From assembly GCA_964552655.1 (NCBI GenBank), contig CAZKHG010000008.1:1-64000 (forward strand): a DNA stretch of 64,000 bases, given 5' to 3'. The translations under genes were made by a program, and so were the position numbers. This document shows positions 52,924-61,899 of this stretch, piece by piece; positions within the stretch are counted from its first letter, which is position 1; each line of letters opens with the position of its first letter. Under the pieces are notes generated by a model. That model was not told the origin of the DNA. It saw nothing but the letters and a program-made list of their open reading frames with translations, and did not search any database. The DNA is from CAZKHG01 sp964552655 (lineage in GTDB: Bacteria > Bacteroidota > Bacteroidia > Bacteroidales > Tenuifilaceae).

Positions 52924-53877
52924 ATGAAAAAATTTACATCAACAGGCAACAAAGATACCCGCTCGGGTTTTGGAGCAGGCTTATACGAGCTGGGTAAAAT
53001 AAATCCGGATGTAGTTGCACTTTGTGCCGATCTGATCGGATCGTTGAAAATGGATGATTTTGTTAAGGATTTTCCATCCCGCTTTTTTCAAACCGGTATT
53101 GCAGAAGCCAACATGATTGGGTTGGCAGCAGGGTTGACAATCGGAGGGAAAATCCCTTTTGCAGGAACATTCGCCAATTTTGCCACCGGGAGAGTTTATG
53201 ACCAGATCAGGCAGAGCATTGCCTACTCAAATAAAAATGTAAAGATTTGTGCCTCTCATGCAGGCATCACCCTGGGTGAGGATGGAGCAACACACCAGAT
53301 AATGGAAGATATCGGGTTAATGAAGATGCTCCCGAATATGACCGTAATCAACACGGCTGATTATAATCAAACCAAAGCGGCTACTCTTGCCATTGCAAAT
53401 TGGTATGGTCCGGTTTACCTGAGATTTGGCAGACCGGTTGTTCCAAATTTTACCCCAGCCGATCAAATTTTTGAAATTGGGAAAGCCCTTACCTTAATTG
53501 AAGGTAACGATGTTTCGATTTTTGCCACAGGCCATTTGGTTTGGCCTGCACTAGAGGCTGCTGAAATATTGGAGGGCATGGGAATTTCTGCAGAAGTTAT
53601 CAATATACATACCATAAAGCCACTCGATAAAGAAGCTATACTTAAATCGGTTACAAAGACCGGAAGCGTGGTTACAGCAGAAGAACACATGATCAACGGG
53701 GGGCTAGGTGATAGCATTGCACAACTTCTTACCCGTGAACTGCCAAAACCCCAGGAATTTATTGCCGTTGATGATTCATTTGGTGAAAGCGGCAAACCCG
53801 AAGAGTTGATGAAAAAATATGGCTTGGATACCCCAAATATCGTGGAAGCAACCAGGAAAGTTTTAGCCCGTAAGTAA
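52924..53877 (+). CDS. Transketolase, C-terminal subunit
   Basis: This 317-residue protein carries the pyrimidine-binding and C-terminal domains of transketolase: VALCADLIGSLKMDDF, FFQTGIAEANMIGLAAGLTI with the conserved Glu, KICASHAGITLGEDGATHQ, and a transketolase_C domain with VSIFATGHLVWPALEAAEIL and VVTAEEHMINGGLGDSIA. The ATG at 52924 fits the family better than the longer reading from 52876, which would overlap the MgsA-like gene. Confidence 0.93.
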   Translation: MKKFTSTGNKDTRSGFGAGLYELGKINPDVVALCADLIGSLKMDDFVKDFPSRFFQTGIAEANMIGLAAGLTIGGKIPFAGTFANFATGRVYDQIRQSIAYSNKNVKICASHAGITLGEDGATHQIMEDIGLMKMLPNMTVINTADYNQTKAATLAIANWYGPVYLRFGRPVVPNFTPADQIFEIGKALTLIEGNDVSIFATGHLVWPALEAAEILEGMGISAEVINIHTIKPLDKEAILKSVTKTGSVVTAEEHMINGGLGDSIAQLLTRELPKPQEFIAVDDSFGESGKPEELMKKYGLDTPNIVEATRKVLARK

Positions 53878-53895
53878 GTTCTTCCATCCCAAATA

Positions 53896-54444
53896 ATGAA
53901 TACATACAGCGATAAGGAATTGCTAGAAATGTACCGGGATGCCGGTACCAGAAATTATGCTTTTAACCTTATCGTCCGAAAATATCAGGAGAGGTTATAC
54001 TGGCACATCCGGCGTATTATCATTGATCACGACGATTCTGATGATGTAATTCAGAATACTTTCCTTAAAGTCTGGTGTGGCCTTGAAACATTTCGGGAGG
54101 ACTCCCAGCTCTACACCTGGCTTTACAGGATTGCTACAAACGAGGCATTAACATTTATTAAGAAAAAAAGAACAAAATTTTTTCTGCCTATTGTTGATGT
54201 TGAGCAGCAGCTTTCCCGATCGTTGGAAAGCGATGCGTATTTTAATGGGAATGAGATACAGAAGAAATTACAGGAAGCAATACTTAAGTTGCCTGATAAA
54301 CAGCGCATTGTATTTAATATGAAGTATTTTGAGGAGATGAAATATGAGGAGATATCGGAGGTGCTTGGAACTTCGGTTGGGGCTCTTAAAGCGTCCTTTC
54401 ATCATGCCGTAAAAAAAATTGAGAAATTTTTTGATGAGAATTAA
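53896..54444 (+). CDS. ECF RNA polymerase sigma factor
   Basis: This 182-residue sigma factor has region 2 (FNLIVRKYQERLYWHIRRII, DDSDDVIQNTFLKVWCGLETF) and region 4 (LPDKQRIVFNMKYFEEMKYEEISEVLGTSVGALKASFHHAVKKI). It is followed by a membrane protein and a lipoprotein of the size and type often found as anti-sigma and sensor. It begins 18 bases after the transketolase subunit gene, so the operon may continue across. Promoters it reads are not known. Confidence 0.92.
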   Translation: MNTYSDKELLEMYRDAGTRNYAFNLIVRKYQERLYWHIRRIIIDHDDSDDVIQNTFLKVWCGLETFREDSQLYTWLYRIATNEALTFIKKKRTKFFLPIVDVEQQLSRSLESDAYFNGNEIQKKLQEAILKLPDKQRIVFNMKYFEEMKYEEISEVLGTSVGALKASFHHAVKKIEKFFDEN

Positions 54445-54487
54445 ACCCTTTTAAGGATTTTACGTCTTAAAACCAGAAGATTAAAAT

Positions 54488-54952
54488 ATGAGTGAGTTAG
54501 AAAACATGGATCCCGAATTTTTTGAAGCAGGAAGGCAAAACCCGTTTACTGTACCCCAGGGATATTTTGAGTCCTTACCTACCAGGGTTCAGAATTATTG
54601 TCAGGAGAAAGATGTGTTAAATGAAAAACCAAACTGGCTCCTTGCATTAAAATCACAATTGGCTTTAGCCGGTGGGTTTTTACTTCTTGTGCTCCTGGGC
54701 TATACTGGCTATTATTACGGAACTACAATAAACCAGCTTAACCTTAATGCTGAGCCCGATTATATTAAAATAGTTGAAAAGCAAATAACTGAATTTGATG
54801 AAGTGGAACTGTACGATGCAATTCTCAATGGTTCTAAACCCAAAAAAGATTCATTGGTTAAACCTTATGATGATGAGATTATTCATTACCTGCTAAGAGA
54901 AAACCTTGATAACGTTACACTAATTGAACATTCCAAAGATATAAAACCATGA
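54488..54952 (+). CDS. Single-helix membrane protein, probable anti-sigma factor
   Basis: This 154-residue protein has a soluble N-terminal stretch with NPFTVPQGYFESLPTRVQNY (a pattern I know from Bacteroidota proteins encoded just after ECF sigma factors), one transmembrane helix (LALAGGFLLLVLLGYTGYYY, about residues 58-77) and a periplasmic C-terminal part. The next gene starts at the ATGA overlap with its stop, supporting translational coupling. Anti-sigma function is inferred from position and topology. Confidence 0.7.
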   Translation: MSELENMDPEFFEAGRQNPFTVPQGYFESLPTRVQNYCQEKDVLNEKPNWLLALKSQLALAGGFLLLVLLGYTGYYYGTTINQLNLNAEPDYIKIVEKQITEFDEVELYDAILNGSKPKKDSLVKPYDDEIIHYLLRENLDNVTLIEHSKDIKP

Positions 54953-55398
54953 CCAGATTATTAAAATATATAACAATTGCTCTTGTTTTTCTTTCTGTTC
55001 TTCCTTCGTGTAAAAAGAAATCTTCCTTTACGGAAGATGAGCTGAAAGCCCAGAAGATAGCTTTTTTTACCCAAAAATTAAGCCTAACCTCTGAGGAAGC
55101 TGAACGTTTTTGGCCCGTTTATAATGAGTATTGGGACAGGAAGAACCTGATTATCAAGGAAAAAAGGGCTGCTATGAAGTATTGCGAGGAAAACCTCGAC
55201 AAAATGACTGAAGAAGAAATAACACGATATGCCGATCTCTATATCAATTTCCAAAAGCAGGAAACTGACCTTTTAATTGAGTTTAATGATAAATTTAAGC
55301 AAGTTCTGCCGCACTATAAAGTTCTTAAGTTGTACCAAACCGATTATGATTTTAAGAACTATCTGATCCATCAGCTTAAAGGTTCTTCCAAAAAATAG
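54949..55398 (+). CDS. Lipoprotein of the ECF sensor type
   Basis: This 149-residue protein has a lipobox-type signal (LVFLSVLPSC, Cys near residue 21) and a helical domain with KLSLTSEEAERFWPVYNEYW, as in the Spy/CpxP-like proteins that Bacteroidota annotations call sensor of ECF-type sigma factor. It overlaps the previous gene by four bases and is likely part of the same control system, acting in the periplasm. Confidence 0.75.
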   Translation: MTRLLKYITIALVFLSVLPSCKKKSSFTEDELKAQKIAFFTQKLSLTSEEAERFWPVYNEYWDRKNLIIKEKRAAMKYCEENLDKMTEEEITRYADLYINFQKQETDLLIEFNDKFKQVLPHYKVLKLYQTDYDFKNYLIHQLKGSSKK

Positions 55399-55401
55399 AG
55401 T

Positions 55402-55421
55402 AGGGCTATTTTATTAGCCCT
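55402..55421. terminator. Bidirectional terminator between convergent genes
   Basis: AGGGCTA pairs with TAGCCCT across a 6-base loop TTTTAT, spanning the space between the lipoprotein stop and the end of the opposite TPR gene. The stem overlaps the last codons of the TPR gene. Short stem, so moderate confidence. Confidence 0.45.
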
Positions 55422-56017
55422 AAACCCTCTTTTGCCGATGTTTCACCCGGATTGTAAAGTATGGCTTTTTGAAATAGCACTTTTGCCTCTCTGTTCTTTC
55501 CCAGCTGGTAGTTAGTCCATGCAAGCATTAGCAGGCTGTCGTAATCAAACGGGTAAAAATTTACAACTTTATCGAAGTATGTGTATGCCTGCTTGTAATC
55601 CTTCCGGTTGTAGCTGATCAGTCCCATTCTGTAAAGTACCAATGTGTTATTTGGGTCAATTGTTAATATTTTGTTGTACTGGCCAATCACAAAATCCCAG
55701 TTTCCCATGGCCGATGCCGGTAGAACAACCCCAAGCCTAGGCTCAATTGCCATAGGCATCAATGCTATGGCTTTATTGTAATACGCCATCGATTCTGAAA
55801 ATTGCCCCTGGTTGTAAGTTAACCAACCCAACCGGAGATTCAGCTCATAGGATTTTTCATCATATATCGATTTTAAAGCAGTGGCGGCCTCTCCGTATTT
55901 CCCCGATTTCTCCTTTTCATAGCTGTCCGAAAAGGCTGAAAGCAGTTTAGAGAAATCCTGATTGTAAGCAAGGGTTGTCAATAGAAGAGCCAGAAAGGTT
56001 AAAATAATTCGTTTCAT
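55406..56017 (-). CDS. Periplasmic TPR protein
   Basis: This 203-residue protein has a signal peptide (MKRIILTFLALLLTTLAYNQ) and about four TPR units covering the rest (for example LRLGWLTYNQGQFSESMAYYNKAI, TLVLYRMGLISYNRKDYKQA). It is the last gene of a leftward operon, one base after the barrel gene, and probably works as an adaptor in the envelope. No specific partner is visible. Confidence 0.78.
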   Translation of the reverse strand: MKRIILTFLALLLTTLAYNQDFSKLLSAFSDSYEKEKSGKYGEAATALKSIYDEKSYELNLRLGWLTYNQGQFSESMAYYNKAIALMPMAIEPRLGVVLPASAMGNWDFVIGQYNKILTIDPNNTLVLYRMGLISYNRKDYKQAYTYFDKVVNFYPFDYDSLLMLAWTNYQLGKNREAKVLFQKAILYNPGETSAKEGLGLIK

Positions 56018-56018
56018 G

Positions 56019-57299
56019 TTATTTGTGTTTTATTGTTAAACTTAAAATTGCACCATAAGAATCAGCTGGTTGTAAATTTGTTCTGGTAAAGTTTTCAAAG
56101 TTCCATGAATATGAGTAAGTGTTGTTGTAAAATGTTGTTAAAGAAATATTCGCATATTTGCCCAAAAGGAAAATTAGGTTTATGTAAGCCGATTTATTGC
56201 CAACAGTATATGAGTTATTTACGAAGAATGCCCTGTTTCTGGAATTTAAAAAGGAATTGCCTTTAGACACTCCGGATTCAACCCACAAGAAGTTTGTTAC
56301 TTTAAAACCGATATCCTGGTTCAGCTGGTAGGTCTTTCCCCACTTATTGTCATTCTGTAACATTCCGCTAGATGTTATGTACAGGTTTAAATTACCCGTA
56401 GGGTAAACTGTAAATGTGGCTTCCCCTCTAACCTGATTCGATAATGAAAAATTACTTGCTGAAACACCCAGTTCACCGCGTACGTACCACGATCTCTTAC
56501 TCAGACTAATTCCCTCGGCAAATTCTGTTCTTAACTCTTTCGAAAAGCGATTTCCCCTGGTTTGAACTTCAGTAACAGCACCGGAATAAAATGCACCATG
56601 GCCAAAGAAGCTTAGCTCCCAGCCGGGATAAAACAGCCTTGTGAATGAGCCATAAATTTGATTCTGAGTGAAGTCAGGCTCAATGCCTGTTGGGTAGGCA
56701 TCGGAGTACATCAATCCATCTTTCCTGAAATTTTTATAGGCAAATGTTCCAAGCCACTTTTCACCTATGTACGTATTGAACCCCAAATCCAAACTTTGGG
56801 AGCTCGAGAGAGCCTCATAATAATACCCTGCAGGGATGTTTGTATTCAAAATTGCATCATTGTGAGTACTATAAGTAAAGCTAGAAAACAGGTATTTGAA
56901 AGTTGGTTTGATAACGGACCTTAGCTGCTTGTTAAGTTTGTTGTTTGGAATCCCTGACAGGTATGAATATGCATCGTTTACCCTCCCTGAATAAATATAG
57001 CTGTAAAAAATGTACTCCCGGGAGATGGTATCTAAATCGTAGAAATTTAATGCTTTTGAGAAATTACTGACTGCACCAGAATATTTCCCACTGTTAAAGT
57101 CAATTATACCCATTCTCATCCTAAGGTAGTAGTAATCAATTTTGTTGGAAAGGAGTTTTTTACTTGTTGATTTGAATGCTTTAACATCTCCTTTGAGGAA
57201 TGCTTCGTAGTTAAGCCTGTCCAGAGTTGGATAGTCTTCCTGGGCAAATACATTAATGGCAATCATTGCCAAAATAATAGTTAGACCTTTGTATCGCAT
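56019..57299 (-). CDS. Outer-membrane beta-barrel protein with N-terminal TPR region
   Basis: This 426-residue protein has a signal peptide (ends VFAQ), an N-terminal region with TPR-like helices (IDYYYLRMRMGIIDFNSGKY, about residues 20-130), and a barrel-like C-terminal two thirds rich in Tyr/Phe strands (QSLDLGFNTYIGEKWLGTFAY, INLIFLLGKYANISLTTFYN). It overlaps the upstream transporter/peptidase gene by 19 bases, so both are co-translated. It could be an outer-membrane channel or receptor belonging to the cluster. Confidence 0.75.
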   Translation of the reverse strand: MRYKGLTIILAMIAINVFAQEDYPTLDRLNYEAFLKGDVKAFKSTSKKLLSNKIDYYYLRMRMGIIDFNSGKYSGAVSNFSKALNFYDLDTISREYIFYSYIYSGRVNDAYSYLSGIPNNKLNKQLRSVIKPTFKYLFSSFTYSTHNDAILNTNIPAGYYYEALSSSQSLDLGFNTYIGEKWLGTFAYKNFRKDGLMYSDAYPTGIEPDFTQNQIYGSFTRLFYPGWELSFFGHGAFYSGAVTEVQTRGNRFSKELRTEFAEGISLSKRSWYVRGELGVSASNFSLSNQVRGEATFTVYPTGNLNLYITSSGMLQNDNKWGKTYQLNQDIGFKVTNFLWVESGVSKGNSFLNSRNRAFFVNNSYTVGNKSAYINLIFLLGKYANISLTTFYNNTYSYSWNFENFTRTNLQPADSYGAILSLTIKHK

Positions 57300-59458
57300 A
57301 TTGCACTAGTTTCTAAATTAGTATCCTCCAGGCCAATGAATCCATCATTAGTGATTGTAATGTTGAAATTTCTGACCCATAATAATTTTTTAAAGCTGTA
57401 CCCTGATATTTTGGATTTGTATACAGCATTATTCACATCGAATTCCGATCCGTTCAGGGTTAACTCTACCTCACTTTCAGATGTGAGGTATATAAAGAAA
57501 GGTGATATAAAATCCTGAAGAAAGAGACGGATACCATTAAAGGTTTTATTTATTGGCAGATGATCCTTTAGCTTATAATCCTTGAGGTTCACAAGGTGAA
57601 TCCTGAATGCTGCAAGGTAAAAAGAGTACAGAAGAGATTTCCGTGAACCCTCGAAATGGTAGAAGTAAAAGAATACCCCATCATTGTAAAAATAGGCAAA
57701 TGAGTTGGTTGATTTGCAATGAATATACTGTTTGTTAAAGCTGTTTGAAAGCACCTCCCATTCCTCATTTCTTTTACCAGTAGGGTCATTTATCGACCAG
57801 CTAAACCTTTTCCCTGGAATAAGTTTAAATTCCTTATTGAGCAATGGAACCGCCTCAAGCGATGATACACGATCATTCTCTTTCGGGTAGCTGTATGTCT
57901 CAATTGAAACGCCATTTAAGATATAAGCTGTAATTGGGTACTTTAGTGTACCTGAGCTGATGTTTTGGGTGGATTGCAGCTGAAAATGCAGGTGAGGGAA
58001 TGGCGATCTGCCGGAGTTACCAACTTTACCAATTATCTGCCCTTTTTTAACAGCTTCTCCTTTTTTTACAACAATAGAATTTTTCTGTAGGTGGGAAAGT
58101 TTACTGTACAGAAAATCAGCATGTTTGATAACAATCGTGTTGCCCCAGTTCTTGTTAATATTAACTTCTCCTGGTTGATTATCGTCAATGCCATCTTCTA
58201 CCTCAACAACGGTTCCATCGGCCGGGGCAATAATGGTTTTCCCATAGCAATAATAATCAGCTAGCTGATTCCCCAGGTTACAGAATTGTACCCCATCATT
58301 ATTAATTACAAAGTCCCATGCTTCAGCCCAGCTGTCCTTATGGGTATATTCACCATGATGGCCCTGGCTTACTGTCCACTCACCCCAAAATGGTAAATAA
58401 ATAGGGACATATAAAGTGTTTGGAAATCTTTTTGAAAAACTTTGAAACGAATAAAGGTTTTTCTCAGGAGACCCCTCCTGAATCTGCACCTCAACCGGTT
58501 TCTGTGCTTTAGTTCTGAACCTGAGGGTATATAGAAAAAGCAGTACGATAACGTTAAATGGCAATGAGTAAACAGGCAGCCCCAAAGTTTCATTTAGCAG
58601 AAAAAATCCGGCTGCAACTACAGCAATTACTGGCATTATCAGTCCAGCCCAAATAAACGAGTGTTTATCAGGAATATAAAAATATCCGCCGATGGCAATT
58701 GCAGTTAAAATAAAATTGAAGCCAATATAGCCATATCCCAACTTGTTGAGTTCAATCCCTAGAAGCGAATATGCAATAAATGCAATTGCGTAGCCAAATA
58801 CTGAGAGTAAAAATGTTATCCGCGAGAATGAAATTAATGCAATAGCTACAACTATTCCCGCTAATATATTGAACTGGAAGAAAATGGCTCCCAATGACAT
58901 GAAATACCCATTTATCAGGTTGGAGGTGATATGTTCAATCCACCAGTTATGAATTGATACCAGGGGCAACCCTCCAATTTCGAAAAGGCGGTTCATGATA
59001 AACACGCCGCTTTCGTTGTCAAATATCCCTGAAATCATTTTGCTGGCAGGCAGAATAAGCCAAATACTAAGCAGAAAAGGCATCGACAAGTAGGGAAGGT
59101 AGTATTTCCCAATAATTCCCTGTAATGCGATCGTAAACAGCAACGCCAGGAAGCCCGCAATCACTGCAATGATGGCAATCTGAAGGCTTAACTCATAATG
59201 ATAGCCTAACCCCAAACCCACAAGCACACTATTAAATCCATATAAGCCTTTGCTTACCCGGGTGTTGTCAAAATTAAGGTAAACAGCTGTTAAATTGGCT
59301 GTAAATACAGCCAGAACTCCACACACGCCTGCTTTAAAATCCAGGAAAGAAACCAGCAGCAATGGTATTCCAAACCAGTAACTTTCTGAAAAGAAAATTT
59401 GGGAGTAGCTCCTGAGGAGCCCATTGGTAAAAAGTTTAATATCGCTTCTGGTAAACAT
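57281..59458 (-). CDS. Urea transporter / M23 peptidase fusion protein
   Basis: This 725-residue protein joins a polytopic N-terminal part, about residues 1-305, that matches the urea transporter family (signature GLYGFNSVLVGLGLGYHY near residue 75, repeated hydrophobic helices) to a C-terminal M23/LytM endopeptidase domain at about 390-510. The latter has the metal-binding HKDSWAEAWDF and SPFPHLHFQLQ and a domain core TIIAPADGTVVEVEDGID. A further 200 residues follow. UT proteins are passive channels for urea-like molecules; M23 enzymes cut peptidoglycan cross-links. No urease gene is nearby. The upstream decarboxylase gene ends 8 bases before it. Confidence 0.87.
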   Translation of the reverse strand: MFTRSDIKLFTNGLLRSYSQIFFSESYWFGIPLLLVSFLDFKAGVCGVLAVFTANLTAVYLNFDNTRVSKGLYGFNSVLVGLGLGYHYELSLQIAIIAVIAGFLALLFTIALQGIIGKYYLPYLSMPFLLSIWLILPASKMISGIFDNESGVFIMNRLFEIGGLPLVSIHNWWIEHITSNLINGYFMSLGAIFFQFNILAGIVVAIALISFSRITFLLSVFGYAIAFIAYSLLGIELNKLGYGYIGFNFILTAIAIGGYFYIPDKHSFIWAGLIMPVIAVVAAGFFLLNETLGLPVYSLPFNVIVLLFLYTLRFRTKAQKPVEVQIQEGSPEKNLYSFQSFSKRFPNTLYVPIYLPFWGEWTVSQGHHGEYTHKDSWAEAWDFVINNDGVQFCNLGNQLADYYCYGKTIIAPADGTVVEVEDGIDDNQPGEVNINKNWGNTIVIKHADFLYSKLSHLQKNSIVVKKGEAVKKGQIIGKVGNSGRSPFPHLHFQLQSTQNISSGTLKYPITAYILNGVSIETYSYPKENDRVSSLEAVPLLNKEFKLIPGKRFSWSINDPTGKRNEEWEVLSNSFNKQYIHCKSTNSFAYFYNDGVFFYFYHFEGSRKSLLYSFYLAAFRIHLVNLKDYKLKDHLPINKTFNGIRLFLQDFISPFFIYLTSESEVELTLNGSEFDVNNAVYKSKISGYSFKKLLWVRNFNITITNDGFIGLEDTNLETSAICDTKV

Positions 59459-59466
59459 TGATGATA

Positions 59467-60813
59467 TTATTTTAAATGATCAGGTATAACCTCATTTTCA
59501 GTGATATTTTCTATAGTCTCTTGCCTCCGGATTAAATCCACCTCCCCTGCAGAATTAATAAGAACAACATTTGGTCGCATATTAATGAATTGTAACCATT
59601 GCGTATTATTATAGGCACCAGTACGGGTGATTAGGAATTTATCGCCACGCTTAAAAAGCGGTAGCATTGCCGATGGCCTGATAACATCAATATTCATACA
59701 TAAAGGCCCGTAAATAACCGTATCCTCAAGTATTCCTGTGTAGTTTTTTATAGGAAAAATCTTATGATCGTACCAAAAAGATGTAAAAAGCAGGTTAACC
59801 CCAACATCAGTAATAAGCGCTCTCCTGCCATCCGACAATCTTTTATTTGCAATAACAGAACCGGCAATGTTCCCGGCATCATCAATCAATGCTCGTCCTG
59901 TTTCCAGGATTAGCAACGGGAGTTTATCCGGTTTGATCTGTGAGTTTATTAAAGCGGATGTAATTGCTTCTGCATACTCATCAAACGAAGGAGTGGTGTC
60001 CTCACCGGAAAGGTAAGCTCCGCGCAGTGTATTCTTTGAGGCAAAACCACCTCCAACATCAATGTAGCTTAGTGAATGGCCGAATTTTTGATCGAGCCGA
60101 TAAGCCAGGTCAGCCAGTTTTGAGGTTGCAATTCTATAAGCTTCGGTTGTCATAATGTAGGTGCCAATATGAGTGTGCAACCCTACCAGTTTCAACTTAC
60201 TGTTAAGCATGATCCGGTTAAGGGCATCCCATGCTTCACCGTTTTCGTAGTTAAAGCCAAACCTGTCCCATTTAGGGTAAATGCCGACATCCATGTTTAC
60301 TCTGATTGCCACTTTTGCCTCGATACCATTTTTCTGGCAGATGTTGATGATTGAGAACAGCTCATCGAAATGATCAATATGGATGTATGAATTATTCCGG
60401 ATTGCTTTTTCGAGTTCAATATCGCTCTTGCCGGGGCCGTTGAACAGGATATTCTCGCCCTTCACCCCGTTTGTTAAAGCCTTATCGTACTCAAATCCCG
60501 ATACAACCTCAGCCCAGGAACCTTCCTGGTGAAAAATCCTACAGATGGAATCGAGGTAGTTCGTTTTATAGCTCCACGCCAGTTTAACTTTTGGGTATCT
60601 GATGCTGAATGCTTTTTTAAGGTCATTAACATTTTTCCTGATAGTTTTTTCTGAGTAGAAATAAAGGGGCGACCCAAATTTGCTCACTAAATCCTCAATT
60701 TTTACACCATCAATGGTTGATATGGGTGCCAGTCTGGCATTCATCCCATGCTTTGATGGCATTCCGGGATTAAGCTTGTTGATCACCGGGCGTTCAAAAA
60801 TCTCTTTTTCCAT
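59467..60813 (-). CDS. PLP-dependent decarboxylase, DAPDC/ODC fold-type III
   Basis: This 448-residue enzyme belongs to the alanine-racemase-fold decarboxylases. Marks: the PLP Lys in LAWSYKTNYLDSI near residue 82, YIDVGGGFASKN near 255, ETGRALIDDAG near 310, GPLCMNIDVI near 375 and GAYNNTQWLQFINM near 405. These match diaminopimelate decarboxylase-like proteins including those that decarboxylate carrier- or peptide-bound amino acids. The ATG at 60813 is preferred over a TTG two codons earlier. It lies between the ATP-grasp and transporter/peptidase genes. The substrate is unknown; housekeeping lysA is not excluded by sequence but is unlikely in this context. Confidence 0.85.
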   Translation of the reverse strand: MEKEIFERPVINKLNPGMPSKHGMNARLAPISTIDGVKIEDLVSKFGSPLYFYSEKTIRKNVNDLKKAFSIRYPKVKLAWSYKTNYLDSICRIFHQEGSWAEVVSGFEYDKALTNGVKGENILFNGPGKSDIELEKAIRNNSYIHIDHFDELFSIINICQKNGIEAKVAIRVNMDVGIYPKWDRFGFNYENGEAWDALNRIMLNSKLKLVGLHTHIGTYIMTTEAYRIATSKLADLAYRLDQKFGHSLSYIDVGGGFASKNTLRGAYLSGEDTTPSFDEYAEAITSALINSQIKPDKLPLLILETGRALIDDAGNIAGSVIANKRLSDGRRALITDVGVNLLFTSFWYDHKIFPIKNYTGILEDTVIYGPLCMNIDVIRPSAMLPLFKRGDKFLITRTGAYNNTQWLQFINMRPNVVLINSAGEVDLIRRQETIENITENEVIPDHLK

Positions 60814-60848
60814 AACCAATATTTTCTTAAAGAATTAAAATTCGTTTT

Positions 60849-61895
60849 TTACAATTCTCCCTGGGTTGTAAGCTTGGAAAAGCATTCCAGGTCAACAATC
60901 ATGTCGTATGAGTAACGGACGAACATTTTCCCAACCTGATATGAGGAATATGGCTCAACAGGTATTCCAAGAATTAATTTGAGAAGTGCTTCGGGCAGGT
61001 TTTGACCTGCACCCACAGCAAGGTAAACCCATGCGGGGATCCTGGGGTTAATTTCCAGCAGGTAGAATTTACCTTCCTGATTTTTAATTAGTTCAAGTTC
61101 CATTCCACCACGCCACCTGGTTTGGGATATTATTTTCTGAGCCAATTCAAGCATCCGGGGTTCATTTAAAGTGATACCGCCCCAGGCTTTCCCCTTATCC
61201 GTTATATATTGCTTGCGCATGGGTACAGCACTAACCATTTTCCCGTTGCCATCGCCCAGCGCAATAACATTGACTTCGGTTCCTTTCACATATTCCTGCA
61301 AAATTACAGGAAGCCCCCATTTGGCTGAAATTTTTGAAAAATATTGAACTGCCTGTTCCTGCGAGTAGGCAACGTAAGCATCATAATATTTTCCCTTTAC
61401 CATAACGGGGTACTGCATAGATTTTAGCTCATTATCCAAATCATTGGTGCTAAAAACTTCTGTTCCGGCCGGTACATCAACGCCATATTTTTTCCCGTAC
61501 TTTGGCAGGTTCGATTTATGCCGCTCCTCAAACTGTTCAAGTGTGGGCAGAAACGATTTTATACCAATTGCTTTTAGCTGTTCCTCGAGCTTGATGAATG
61601 AAAAAAGTTCTGCATCGAAGTTGGGGATGATTGCCTCAATATTCTCCTTTTCCTGTATATACTGCAACCTTTCAAGAAGCGCATCTTTACCCTCGGTTGG
61701 GTATGGAATCATATAGGTTTTATCAACCAGATCCTTCATATAGATACCTGGCTCCAGGTGTTCGTAGGCTAACCCGATGATTCTGGCATCAAAAAAGTTC
61801 GATTCTTTAATACCTCTTATTACCGGGATTCCGGGGCCCGGGCTGTCAATGTTATTTAACCCAGTAACAGCTACAGTAACTTTTCTTCCGCTCAT
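60849..61895 (-). CDS. ATP-grasp ligase
   Basis: This 348-residue protein has the ATP-grasp fold: an N-terminal substrate domain (VAVTGLNNIDSPGPGIPVIR), the central ATP-binding region with YPVMVKGKYYDAYVAYS and VILQEYVKGTEVNVIALGD, and the Mg-binding FYLLEINPRIPAWVYLAVG near residue 275. Such enzymes join a carboxylate to an amine through an acyl phosphate. It is related to carbamoyl-phosphate-synthase-type ATP-grasp proteins, not to the D-Ala ligases by the motifs I see. It begins 4 bases after the PqqD-like gene stop. Confidence 0.85.
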   Translation of the reverse strand: MSGRKVTVAVTGLNNIDSPGPGIPVIRGIKESNFFDARIIGLAYEHLEPGIYMKDLVDKTYMIPYPTEGKDALLERLQYIQEKENIEAIIPNFDAELFSFIKLEEQLKAIGIKSFLPTLEQFEERHKSNLPKYGKKYGVDVPAGTEVFSTNDLDNELKSMQYPVMVKGKYYDAYVAYSQEQAVQYFSKISAKWGLPVILQEYVKGTEVNVIALGDGNGKMVSAVPMRKQYITDKGKAWGGITLNEPRMLELAQKIISQTRWRGGMELELIKNQEGKFYLLEINPRIPAWVYLAVGAGQNLPEALLKLILGIPVEPYSSYQVGKMFVRYSYDMIVDLECFSKLTTQGEL

Positions 61896-61899
61896 TTGC

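Noticed and set aside
51623..53877. Calling this split transketolase a 1-deoxyxylulose-5-phosphate synthase
   Set aside because: The split into a ~280-residue N-subunit and ~317-residue C-subunit with KPASGHPGG and CADLIGSLKM motifs fits transketolase rather than DXS.
57281..59458. Urea utilisation locus
   Set aside because: The UT domain is present but no urease structural or accessory gene is nearby, and the protein is fused to a peptidase.
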